Made by a program: the position numbers and the translations under genes | Part shown: positions 35,607-43,514 of the stretch, piece by piece | Position numbering within the stretch: the stretch's first letter is position 1 | How the letters are laid out: each line of letters starts with the position of its first letter | NCBI GenBank assembly: GCA_024690665.1 | Contig: JAILOU010000044.1 | Coordinates: 38,845 to 102,844 of the forward strand | DNA from: Eubacterium sp. | Lineage (GTDB): Bacteria; Bacillota; Clostridia; Lachnospirales; Lachnospiraceae | Direction: 5' to 3' | DNA length: 64,000 nt | Notes under the pieces: model-generated | What the model was told of the DNA's origin: nothing | The model's input: only the letters and a program-made list of their open reading frames with translations | Database searches by the model: none

Positions 35607-36893
35607 ATGGGAAAGAAATCATTAGTGGCACTTGCGAAAAGTCCGGATGTGCAGGCAAATGTCACACGAGTTTTCGACTTGATGGGAGGCGTAGAAAACG
35701 TCATACGTAAGGGGTCGACCGTAGTACTTAAGCCAAACGCAGGACATGCGGAACCGCCGGAGACATCGGTATGTACGAATCCGGAAGTGGTACGGGCTGT
35801 TGTAAGAGAGGTGAAAAAGGCAAATCCGAAGCGCATTATCATCGCAGAAGCAGCAGCAATCGGTTGTGATACTGAAGAGTGCTTTAGAGTCAGCGGTATC
35901 GAAGCAGTTGCAAAAGAAGAAGAAGTAGAACTTAAGGACATTAAAAGAGATAAGGAACTTGTTAAAGTTGCCGTGCGTGACTTTAAGTCCAATATTGATT
36001 ACGTTATGCTTCCAAAGTTTTTGCTCGAAGCGGATCATCTGATTAATCTTCCAATCTTAAAAGCACATGCAAGTATGGTGTTTTCAGGAGCACTTAAGAA
36101 TATCAAGGGAGTTGTACAGGATAAGGTTCATATGCAGATGCATCAGCAGAATCTGACGATGGCGATGATGGATGTATGGAGTGTATGTCGTGCAGACATT
36201 AATATAATGGATGCCATGAGAGCTGCAAGTGGATATAGTCCACACATGCCGGTTCCGATTGAAACCAATATGATTCTGGGATCCAAAGATCCGGTTGCAA
36301 TTGACCGCGTTGCCTGCGAGGTAACTGGAATTGATACCTCCGGCGTAGATTATTTTAAGGTCGCAGAGGAAACAGGACTCGGTAACTATGCCATGAACCA
36401 GATTGAGGTTGTGGGTGATTCGATTGAGGACTGCTACAAGAAGATGTGGATTCCATATATTGGTGATATGAGCTCAAGATGGCCGGAATACGATGTGAAG
36501 TGTGAAGGCGCTTGCTCAAGCTGTCAGGCACTTTTAGCCATTAATATGGAAGAATTAAAGGCAGTCGACGAGTATGAGAAAAACGAAGGAATGACAATCG
36601 TAATCGGTGGAAAGAACGAGATTCCAAAAGATATTCCGGATGAGAAGATTGTACTTCATGGCAACTGTACAAAGAAGTATCTGAAAGATCATCCGAATGC
36701 TTACTGGATTTTAGGATGTCCGCCAAATGAACCGGCGCTGTATCTGACGGTGCAAAGAAAAGAGACCATCAATGGTATGGGAGATCAGGAAGAAGAAATC
36801 ATCCGTCCATGTATGGCAAGAGATGCTAAGGTTTGGCACGATTATGTGTTTGAAGCAGCAGAAGAATATTATAAGGAACACGCAGAGGAGTAA
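35607..36893 (+). CDS. DUF362-family protein, possible Fe-S protein or nickel-pincer client
   Basis: 428 residues, soluble. DUF362 features are KGSTVVLKPNAGH, NPEVVRAVVREVKKANPKRIIIAEA and LKAHASMVFSGALKNIKGVV (H154, K164, K167) followed by His175 and His179. The C-terminal half carries cysteines at 299, 303, 306 (CEGACSSC), 354 and 371 that could bind a cluster, but no standard 2x[4Fe-4S] ferredoxin domain. Biochemical roles of DUF362 proteins are poorly known. It is the leading unrecognised candidate for a cofactor-dependent enzyme in an island that makes the nickel-pincer cofactor but lacks LarA; that link is inference only. GGAGG precedes the ATG; the next gene starts 4 bp after the stop. 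Confidence 0.85.
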   Translation: MGKKSLVALAKSPDVQANVTRVFDLMGGVENVIRKGSTVVLKPNAGHAEPPETSVCTNPEVVRAVVREVKKANPKRIIIAEAAAIGCDTEECFRVSGIEAVAKEEEVELKDIKRDKELVKVAVRDFKSNIDYVMLPKFLLEADHLINLPILKAHASMVFSGALKNIKGVVQDKVHMQMHQQNLTMAMMDVWSVCRADINIMDAMRAASGYSPHMPVPIETNMILGSKDPVAIDRVACEVTGIDTSGVDYFKVAEETGLGNYAMNQIEVVGDSIEDCYKKMWIPYIGDMSSRWPEYDVKCEGACSSCQALLAINMEELKAVDEYEKNEGMTIVIGGKNEIPKDIPDEKIVLHGNCTKKYLKDHPNAYWILGCPPNEPALYLTVQRKETINGMGDQEEEIIRPCMARDAKVWHDYVFEAAEEYYKEHAEE

Positions 36894-36897
36894 AAAA

Positions 36898-37173
36898 ATG
36901 GAAGGTTATGTATACGTTGAGGTTGATGAAAAGCTTCGTCATCTGTTACAGTTAATATTTACAGATGAATTTATGCGAGAAAATACGAATTTTGATAATT
37001 TTGAGGCGTTTCAGTATTCGAGCGCTGTAATCACGAACTGGAAATCGGAGCATATGGTATATGCAAAATTGTTGATGGATAATTTTGTAAAGGAGAGTAC
37101 GTGTTTTCAGAGTTGGGATGAAATGGTCATGACCGCGTCGGATCAAAAATTTGGAAAACCAAAGACCGCATAA
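36898..37173 (+). CDS. Small protein of unknown function in the DUF362 operon
   Basis: 91 residues (MEGYVYVEVDEKLRHLLQ...), starting 4 bp after the DUF362 stop with AGGAG in the preceding gene end. Mixed alpha/beta, acidic in the middle, two Cys-free N-terminal thirds and a single Cys near residue 70. No motif recognised. Tight coupling to the DUF362 gene suggests a partner or regulator of that protein or of the transporter that follows. Confidence 0.8.
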   Translation: MEGYVYVEVDEKLRHLLQLIFTDEFMRENTNFDNFEAFQYSSAVITNWKSEHMVYAKLLMDNFVKESTCFQSWDEMVMTASDQKFGKPKTA

Positions 37174-37223
37174 AACGTAATATATAAACCTGCCGTATTC
37201 ACAAATAGGAAAAGGAGAAATGT

Positions 37224-38537
37224 ATGAATACTAAAAAACAGGGACTCGCTTCGTTTGGTAAAGCAGGTTGGGGAACAATTGTATTTTGTATGGCAATGTT
37301 TTGGTTCTTCGTGGGATTTTGTACGGATGGTAATAATATATCTGCACCGGCAGCAGCTGCGCATCTTGGTGTAGATGCGGGGGTTGTCCTTACAAGAAAT
37401 TCCTATGCAGGTTTGATGGGTGTTGTATTTTACATCCTGATGAGCCAGTTGGCACGAAAGATTGGGGCTAAGAAAGTCGCAAGTATTTGTTTGTTTATCT
37501 CAGCAGTGTCATTTTATTTTATCGGTAATCCACCAAGCTTGTTAGGTTATACAATTGCGTACACATTTTTAATTGGTTCTGCAATGTCAGCAGGTTACGT
37601 AGCCGGTGGTGCACTCGTGGCAAAATGGTTTCCTAAGAGAAAAGGAATTGTTATGGGATATACCACAATGGGATTAAATATCGCATCTGCAACATGGGTA
37701 TTGATGATGACAAGTGTATCCAATAAGATTTCATTTGAGCGTGCTGTTATTCTGCCATGTGTACTTGTTGCAATTTTAGGTTTGATTGGTCTTGTATTTA
37801 TTAAGGATACACCGCAGGAGCGTGGAATGAATCCGGATAACGTATCGGATGAAGTATACGCTGCCGAATACGACACCAATGAAGCCGATTCTACAGATAG
37901 CAGATGGACAATCGGACAGCTTCTTAAGACAAGAGAAGTATGGACGGTCGGTCTTGCAACCGGAATCTTACAGCTTTGCTCAACCGGTGTTATGTCACAG
38001 CTTGTATCAAGAAACATTGAACTTGGAATGAGCCAGGCGCAGGCGGTATCTATGATGACAGTAGTAGCGGTAGTCGGAATCTTCGGTTCCTGGTTTATCG
38101 GCGTACTTGACGATAAGTTTGGAACTAAGAAGACAATGATGGTATTTTGTCTGTGGTATGCACTTGCGGTATTGGCAAATGTAACCGGTACAACCTGGGG
38201 CATGTATCTTGCAGTGTTTATGATTGGAATGTCTATTGGTGGGTCGGCAAACTTTATGTCATCTCTGCCAACATCAGTATTTGGTCGTCAGGGATTTGAG
38301 AAGGTAAACTCTGTAATCTTCCCAATTCAAGCGATTATGACATGTATTGCATTTTTAATTGACGGACTTGCACTGAGCCTGACAGGAAGTCTTCGCGGTG
38401 CATATATCGTGGTAGCAGCATTTGCACTTGTTGATATTATTGTGGTAGCAGTGACACGTGATCATCACTACAATCTTGATTACAAGAGTGAACAGAAGTC
38501 ACAGGCTAATCATAATGCAACTGCAGCTGTAGAATAA
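37224..38537 (+). CDS. MFS transporter, oxalate/formate antiporter (OFA)-like, first of two paralogues
   Basis: 437 residues, about 12 membrane segments. MFS loop motif GLMGVVFYILMSQLARKIGAKK; MSAGYVAGGALVAKWFPKRKGIVMGYTTMG is the hallmark of OFA-type carboxylate transporters; DDKFGTKKTM between TM8 and 9. Likely carries a mono- or dicarboxylate that is the substrate or product of the sigma-54 pathway. Third gene of the DUF362 operon (50 bp gap, AAAGGAG before ATG). A paralogue with the same NPDNVSDEV loop lies at 40755. Confidence 0.92.
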   Translation: MNTKKQGLASFGKAGWGTIVFCMAMFWFFVGFCTDGNNISAPAAAAHLGVDAGVVLTRNSYAGLMGVVFYILMSQLARKIGAKKVASICLFISAVSFYFIGNPPSLLGYTIAYTFLIGSAMSAGYVAGGALVAKWFPKRKGIVMGYTTMGLNIASATWVLMMTSVSNKISFERAVILPCVLVAILGLIGLVFIKDTPQERGMNPDNVSDEVYAAEYDTNEADSTDSRWTIGQLLKTREVWTVGLATGILQLCSTGVMSQLVSRNIELGMSQAQAVSMMTVVAVVGIFGSWFIGVLDDKFGTKKTMMVFCLWYALAVLANVTGTTWGMYLAVFMIGMSIGGSANFMSSLPTSVFGRQGFEKVNSVIFPIQAIMTCIAFLIDGLALSLTGSLRGAYIVVAAFALVDIIVVAVTRDHHYNLDYKSEQKSQANHNATAAVE

Positions 38538-38573
38538 ATTAAAACTCCTATAATATGAAAAAATAATGATAGC

Positions 38574-38635
38574 ACCTCCCTTTCAAGTGAGCTGGGGCAT
38601 AATATAATCCGGTCATTTGAAAGGGAGGTTTTTAT
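38574..38635 (+). terminator. Terminator after the first OFA transporter
   Basis: ACCTCCCTTTCAA pairs perfectly with TTGAAAGGGAGGT across a 30-nt loop and is followed by a T-rich run; it marks the end of the sigma-54 island. Confidence 0.88.
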
Positions 38636-38653
38636 TCTATTTAAAAATAATAG

Positions 38654-38717
38654 TTGACAAGCACAAATTAATTGTGTACAATTCGATTATAGAAATAAGT
38701 TGAACGCAATTTAATTG
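38654..38717 (+). promoter_or_regulatory. Promoter with OhrR-type operator boxes for the thioredoxin cassette
   Basis: TTGACA (38654-38659), 17 bp, TACAAT (38677-38682). Box 1, CACAA-ATTAA-TTGTG (38662-38676), fills the spacer; box 2, CAATTTAATTG (38707-38717), lies downstream. Both match the AT-rich CAATTnAATTG core known for OhrR operators, and an OhrR-type gene is third in the operon. Confidence 0.8.
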
Positions 38718-38731
38718 ACAGGAGGACTATT

Positions 38732-39595
38732 ATGGACAGATATGATATCGCCATTATTGGTACCGGTCCGGGTGGCTTAGAGGCTGCCATCACGGCAAAA
38801 GTAAGAAATAAATCAGTGCTGCTCTTAGGAAGCGCGGCATCTTCTGATAAAGTAGCAAAAGCACATACGATTCAGAATTATTTAGGGCTTCCTCAAATCA
38901 GCGGAGCAGATATGGCTAAAGCATTTTTAGACCATGCCAAAGATATGGGAGTAGAAATTACACCGGATAAAGTCAATGCCGTATATGCGATGGGAGATTT
39001 CTTTTCCATTCAAGGGCATGCGGATAATTATGAAGCATCCAGCGTAATCCTTGCAGCAGGAATGAGTGCCATGAAACCGCTTCCGGGTGAGATGGAATAT
39101 CTCGGACGGGGAGTCAGCTATTGCGCAACCTGTGACGCGGCACTCTATAAAGGAAAGACTGCCATTATCTTAGCCTATGGTGAAGAAGATGAAGCAGAAG
39201 CAGAGTTTCTTGCAGAACGCGCAGACAAGGTATATTATCTGCCGCAATATGATTATGCAGGCAGTCTTGGTGGAAACATTGAAGTCACAATCGGTGTGAA
39301 GCCGGCAGCAATAGAAGTAGCCGAAGGAAAGACAACACTGGCGACAGATGAAGCATCTTATGAAGCGGATGGAATCTTTATCTTAAGACAACAGATTGCA
39401 CCATCCCAGCTTGTACCGGGACTTGCACTTGATGGAAATCATGTGGCAGTGGACAGAAGCATGAAGACAAATATCGATGGGTTATTTGCCTGCGGTGATA
39501 TTACCGGTACACCGTATCAGTATATAAAAGCAGCCGGAGAAGGCAATGTAGCAGCCTTATCCGCAGTATCATATTTACAACAGTTAAAAAAATAG
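38732..39595 (+). CDS. Thioredoxin reductase-like flavoprotein lacking an NADPH motif
   Basis: 287 residues, FAD Rossmann motif IIGTGPGGLEAAI, redox pair CATC (VSYCATCDAALY) and C-terminal FAD motif TNIDGLFACGDITG. In the second domain the expected GxGxxA NADPH motif is replaced by ILAYGEEDEAEAEF, and the HRRxxxR motif is absent. This is what is seen in ferredoxin-dependent flavin thioredoxin reductases of clostridia, so I suspect electrons come from ferredoxin rather than NADPH. Operon with thioredoxin (21 bp gap) and an OhrR-like repressor. GGAGG precedes the ATG. Confidence 0.88.
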   Translation: MDRYDIAIIGTGPGGLEAAITAKVRNKSVLLLGSAASSDKVAKAHTIQNYLGLPQISGADMAKAFLDHAKDMGVEITPDKVNAVYAMGDFFSIQGHADNYEASSVILAAGMSAMKPLPGEMEYLGRGVSYCATCDAALYKGKTAIILAYGEEDEAEAEFLAERADKVYYLPQYDYAGSLGGNIEVTIGVKPAAIEVAEGKTTLATDEASYEADGIFILRQQIAPSQLVPGLALDGNHVAVDRSMKTNIDGLFACGDITGTPYQYIKAAGEGNVAALSAVSYLQQLKK

Positions 39596-39616
39596 GAATA
39601 ATAGGAGGACAATAAT

Positions 39617-39928
39617 ATGGTAAAGAAGATTAACACAGAAGAATTTAAGGCAATGGACAAAGCAGGAGTAAGCGTAGTAGATTTTAACGCAACATGGTGT
39701 GGACCATGCAAGATGCTGGCACCGGTATTGGAAGAATTATCTAATGATTTAGAAGGAAAAGCATCTTTTTACGCAGTTGATACCGATGAGAATCCGGAAC
39801 TTGCTCAGGAATTTCGTATTACAAGTATTCCTGCAGTAGCTGTAATCAAAGATGGTACATTACAGGATATGCATGTTGGATTTGTTCCAAAGCCACAGCT
39901 CCTTGAATTTATACAGAAATATCTCTAG
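39617..39928 (+). CDS. trxA: Thioredoxin
   Basis: 103 residues with the active site WCGPCK in VVDFNATWCGPCKMLAPVL, cis-Pro segment ITSIPAVAVIKDG, and normal length. Small dithiol donor, presumably the substrate of the reductase encoded 21 bp upstream. Confidence 0.97.
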   Translation: MVKKINTEEFKAMDKAGVSVVDFNATWCGPCKMLAPVLEELSNDLEGKASFYAVDTDENPELAQEFRITSIPAVAVIKDGTLQDMHVGFVPKPQLLEFIQKYL

Positions 39929-39946
39929 GAAAAAGAGGTTGGATAC

Positions 39947-40378
39947 ATGAGTGAAAATTATGATGCATTAAAGTTATGCAATCAGCTATGTTTTCCGCTG
40001 TATGCATGCTCTAAGGAAATTGTGAAGCGCTATAAGCCGTTCTTAGATCCGATTGACTTAACCTATACGCAGTACATTGCTATGATGGTGGTATGGGAAG
40101 AAAAGGAAATCACCGTGAAGGCGATGGGAGAGAAACTGTTTTTAGATTCCGGGACACTTACGCCGGTTCTAAAAAAGCTTGAACAAAAAGGATATGTGAA
40201 GAGAGAACGGGCAAAGGATGATGAGCGAAATCTGATTATTTCATTGACGGCGCAAGGAGAAAAGTTAAAGGAAAAGGCGGTCAGTGTGCCAAGAGACATG
40301 GGCGGATGTATCTGCTTAAGTCCTGACGAGGCAGCAACGCTGTATCAGCTGTTATATAAGATACTCGGACAGATGTAG
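39947..40378 (+). CDS. MarR/OhrR-family peroxide-sensing repressor
   Basis: 143 residues. The N-terminal signature KLCNQLCFPLYACSKEI closely follows the OhrR motif DNQLCFALYxAxR, whose Cys (here near residue 16) is oxidised by organic peroxides. Winged helix: ITVKAMGEKLFLDSGTLTPVLKKLEQKGYVKRERAKDDERN. Additional Cys residues near the C-terminus (GGCICLS) could form disulfides. Last gene of the reductase-thioredoxin-repressor unit; AT-rich CAATTnAATTG boxes lie on the operon promoter, supporting autoregulation by thiol stress. Confidence 0.93.
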   Translation: MSENYDALKLCNQLCFPLYACSKEIVKRYKPFLDPIDLTYTQYIAMMVVWEEKEITVKAMGEKLFLDSGTLTPVLKKLEQKGYVKRERAKDDERNLIISLTAQGEKLKEKAVSVPRDMGGCICLSPDEAATLYQLLYKILGQM

Positions 40379-40391
40379 TCTGATGAGTGAG

Positions 40392-40432
40392 AATGCTCTT
40401 AGAATGAGAAATCATTTTAAGAGCATTTTTTT
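40392..40432 (+). terminator. Terminator after the OhrR-type gene
   Basis: AATGCTCTTA pairs with TAAGAGCATT (plus an inner AATGA/TCATT), followed by a T-run. Confidence 0.93.
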
Positions 40433-40754
40433 ATTTTTGTATACACGGGTATGCAAAGTGCACAATTTAGGTGTGACAAAACTGTGAAAAGTATACAACA
40501 TCAAATTTTGCGGTGGTAAAAAAGAACTAGAAACTTCAAAAATCACAAAAAATTAAAGGGTAAAATGAAAAATATTCAATATTTTTTCCATATTCCGAAA
40601 AAATCTTAATGAAATCGAAATTTTACCACATAGTATTTTACTCTTTCTTTTTTTAAAATAAGTGCAACAGATGAGCAAAGCGCTCTAATGGAGATGGGAT
40701 AAAAAAATATTATTTTAAAATGACGGAATTAATTAATTCCGAGAAGGAGAAGGT
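40433..40754 (+). promoter_or_regulatory. AT-rich regulatory region before the second OFA transporter
   Basis: No gene is visible in these 322 bp. It holds two perfect palindromes: AAAAATATT-C-AATATTTTT (40568-40586) and CGGAATTAATTAATTCCG (40724-40741), the latter ending one or two bases before the AGAAGGAG ribosome region. A distant pair GTGGTAAAA (near 40514) and TTTTACCAC (near 40622) also exists. No sigma-54 site was found. The sites look like operators rather than a terminator. Confidence 0.6.
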
Positions 40755-42101
40755 ATGAGTTTGTTTAAAAAGAAAAACGCCGTGGATGACGGAAACAAAA
40801 GTTCAATTGTAAATTTTGGAGCAGGATGGTTTCCAATTATTTACTGTCTGTTAATGTTCTGGTTCTATGTAGGTATGTGTAATGACGGATCAAATGTATC
40901 TGTTCCTGCAATCGCAGCAAACCTTCGTGTAGAAAACAGTACTTTGTTATCCATGAATTCAATCGCCGGACTCGTCGGCGTACTGTTCTTCATCTTAATG
41001 GGACAGTTAAACAGAAAGATTGGTGCAAGATTCTTATCCGGAGTTTTGTGTATCGCAGCCGGTCTTAGTTATTATGGAGTATGTAATGCAACTAGCGTAG
41101 GCATGTATCTGTTCTTCATGTGTCTTGTAACAGGAACAATTATGTCAGCAGGATATATCTGCGGTGGCGCACTTGTTGCTCAGTGGTTCCCTAAGAAGAA
41201 AGGTGTCGTAATGGGTTATACAACTATGGGTCATAACCTTGGTTCTGCTTTCTTCTGCCCGATTTTCTCTTTCTTAATTGCAAAGTTCTATATCGGACAT
41301 GGTGTAATCGTATTAACAGTTGGAATTATGATTCTTGGTGTACTTGGTATGCTCTTTATCAGAAATACACCACAGGAAAGACATCTTAACCCGGATAACG
41401 TATCTGATGAAGTATTCAAAAATGAATACAACATGGATGATGACGGTGATGGCGGCTGGACAGTTAAGAAACTGTTAAAGACAAAAGAAGTTTGGACAGT
41501 AGCAATCACAACAGGTCTGTTCCAGATCTGCTCAGTAGGTGTAATGAGTCAGCTCGTTCTTAGAAACGAAGAACTTGGATTCTCAGCAAATCAGGCAATG
41601 AGCATCATGACAGTTCTTGCTTTAATCGGTGTTGTTGGATCTTGGATTATCGGTGTGTTTGATGACAAGCTTGGAACAAAGAAGACTATGATTGGATTTG
41701 GAGCTTGGTATGCAGCAGCATTAGTATTAAACTTCACAAACTATATGCCATGCGTAATTATTTCACTGTTCATGATCGCAATCGGAATCGGTGGATCAGC
41801 GAACTTTACAACATCACTTCCTACTTCCGTATTCGGACGTCAGGGATTCAATAAAGTAAACAGCGTTATCTTCCCTATCCAGGGTGCTGTTACAGCTATG
41901 CAGTTTATGATTAACGCAGTAGTACAAAAAGCTACAGGCGGACAGATCCGCTATGCTTACCTGGTATTCGTTGCAGTAGCAGTTGTTAACATCTTAATCA
42001 TCATGAAAGTTGATGAGCACAGATACAACCGTGACTACAAAGATGCTAAGGAAAAGCAGGCTGAAGAAGCTGAAACTCCTTTAGTGACTGTTAATAACTA
42101 A
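40755..42101 (+). CDS. MFS transporter, OFA-like, second paralogue
   Basis: 448 residues, about 12 membrane segments, colinear with the transporter at 37224: MFWFYVGMCNDGSNVSVPAIAANL, LNRKIGARF, MSAGYICGGALVAQWFPKKKGVVMGYTTMG, NPDNVSDEVF and SLPTSVFGRQGFNKVNSVIFPIQ. Codon use is biased to a smaller set (many CTT, GTA, ACA, TCT) than in its paralogue, suggesting high expression. A short-chain carboxylate is a reasonable substrate. It has its own long upstream region and a strong terminator, so it is a single-gene unit. Confidence 0.93.
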   Translation: MSLFKKKNAVDDGNKSSIVNFGAGWFPIIYCLLMFWFYVGMCNDGSNVSVPAIAANLRVENSTLLSMNSIAGLVGVLFFILMGQLNRKIGARFLSGVLCIAAGLSYYGVCNATSVGMYLFFMCLVTGTIMSAGYICGGALVAQWFPKKKGVVMGYTTMGHNLGSAFFCPIFSFLIAKFYIGHGVIVLTVGIMILGVLGMLFIRNTPQERHLNPDNVSDEVFKNEYNMDDDGDGGWTVKKLLKTKEVWTVAITTGLFQICSVGVMSQLVLRNEELGFSANQAMSIMTVLALIGVVGSWIIGVFDDKLGTKKTMIGFGAWYAAALVLNFTNYMPCVIISLFMIAIGIGGSANFTTSLPTSVFGRQGFNKVNSVIFPIQGAVTAMQFMINAVVQKATGGQIRYAYLVFVAVAVVNILIIMKVDEHRYNRDYKDAKEKQAEEAETPLVTVNN

Positions 42102-42116
42102 ATAGTCCTCTACATA

Positions 42117-42154
42117 AAAACGCCATCCTTCTACTTTACGAAGGATGGCGTTTT
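42117..42154 (+). terminator. Terminator after the second OFA transporter
   Basis: AAAACGCCATCCTTC pairs perfectly with GAAGGATGGCGTTTT (15 bp, 8-nt loop), giving an A-rich and T-rich flank on both strands. Confidence 0.95.
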
Positions 42155-42189
42155 GCATTATCATGAAAAAAAGAGTTGGAGAAAAACGA

Positions 42190-43464
42190 ATGAAAAAAAG
42201 TATAAGACAAGCGCTTATTGTAAGCGCAGCCGCTGTATTGCTGGGGAGCATGGCGGGCTGTTCGGAAAGTGCTCAACAAAATAGTTCAGATTCCATGGAA
42301 TCGCAGGCGCAGGTGATTCGTGTCGGTTTTGTCTATCCAAAGAGTGGTGTCTATAGTTCTTACGGGGAATACACGGAAGAAATTACGCAGTACGCCATCA
42401 ATCAGGTCAATGAAAAGGGGCTTGAAGTGGATGGAAAGGACGCGGAGATTGTTCTTGTAACTGCTGATTCGGGTTCTGATCCGGAGCAGGCAAAAAAAGC
42501 TGCGAAGGAACTGATTTCAGAAAAAGGCGTAGATATTATGATTACCTCGAAGACTGCTGACACGACAGTTCCGGTTTCGAAGGTATGTGAAAAGAGTCAT
42601 GTTTTGTGCCTGTCTGTGGATACTCCGGATGAGGCCTGGGCGGTAGACACACATCAGTATTCCTTTCACGCCGGATTTGATACGAACACGGAGCTTACGA
42701 CATTTTTAAGTGCGTGGGAACAGACGGATAATACGAATAAACGTGTTGGTATTATGCATCAAAATGATTCCGAGGGAGCTGCGATTGACACGGCGCTTCC
42801 GGATTTTGCCGAGGAACATGGCTATGTAGCATATGACCCTGGCAGTTATCAGGGCGGGCAGCAGGATTTTTCGAATATTATCGAGAATTTGAAGAACCAG
42901 CAGGTTACCATTCTGGCCGGTGTTATGTCTAACAGTGATTTTCAGACTTTTTATCAGCAGCTGGAAAATAATGGTTATCTTGGCGCAATTAAGGTGATTA
43001 CCATTGGTAAGGCCGCTTTGTTTAAAGATAATATTGAGGATCTTAATCTGAATGGAATTTGTACCGAGGTCTGGTGGAACGGGGACTTCCCGACTTCTTC
43101 TTCGATTAATGAGATGACCAGTCAGGATCTGGCGGATGAATTTACCAGACTGACGGGCGAGGAAGAGGTGCCTTCAACAGCCGGTTATGATTATGCCAAT
43201 GTGGAGATCCTTTATAATGTGCTGAAAGAGGCCGGTACGCTCAATACCGACAAACTTGTTTCGACGGCTAAGGAGCTGGATGTTGAGACGATTATTGGAA
43301 CTGTGGATTATAATGAGCAAAACTATTCGGTTCAGGGCCTGGCCTGTGGACAGTGGGTATATGATACGATTAACAAGGATTGGTCGTTAAATGTGATTTC
43401 GGCTGATCTGGTGGATGGTCTTGAGGCGGAGAGCAGGTTGTCGGTGCTTGAGGCGTTTGATTAA
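42190..43464 (+). CDS. Lipoprotein solute-binding protein, branched-chain amino acid (Peripla_BP_6) type
   Basis: 424 residues from ATG 42190 (GGAG 8-9 nt upstream; a longer frame from 42145 would start inside the terminator). Signal peptide with lipobox SMAGC, Cys24. The mature part reads VIRVGFVYPKSGVYSSYGEY, VDGKDAEIVLVTADSGSDPEQAKKAA and TSKTADTTVPVS, as in Leu/Ile/Val or amide-binding proteins. No permease or ATPase gene is adjacent, so it is an orphan receptor for an importer encoded elsewhere or for a signalling protein. Followed directly by a repeat-filled 0.9-kb gap. Confidence 0.9.
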   Translation: MKKSIRQALIVSAAAVLLGSMAGCSESAQQNSSDSMESQAQVIRVGFVYPKSGVYSSYGEYTEEITQYAINQVNEKGLEVDGKDAEIVLVTADSGSDPEQAKKAAKELISEKGVDIMITSKTADTTVPVSKVCEKSHVLCLSVDTPDEAWAVDTHQYSFHAGFDTNTELTTFLSAWEQTDNTNKRVGIMHQNDSEGAAIDTALPDFAEEHGYVAYDPGSYQGGQQDFSNIIENLKNQQVTILAGVMSNSDFQTFYQQLENNGYLGAIKVITIGKAALFKDNIEDLNLNGICTEVWWNGDFPTSSSINEMTSQDLADEFTRLTGEEEVPSTAGYDYANVEILYNVLKEAGTLNTDKLVSTAKELDVETIIGTVDYNEQNYSVQGLACGQWVYDTINKDWSLNVISADLVDGLEAESRLSVLEAFD

Positions 43465-43514
43465 GCTGCGTGTTTGGGGGAGTGGGCTTTCTCCTGAGAA
43501 TACGATTTCTCCCC
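43465..43514. other. Short unassigned gap before the dispersed repeat
   Basis: I see no terminator immediately after the solute-binding protein gene; the hairpins of the following element may serve. Confidence 0.4.
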
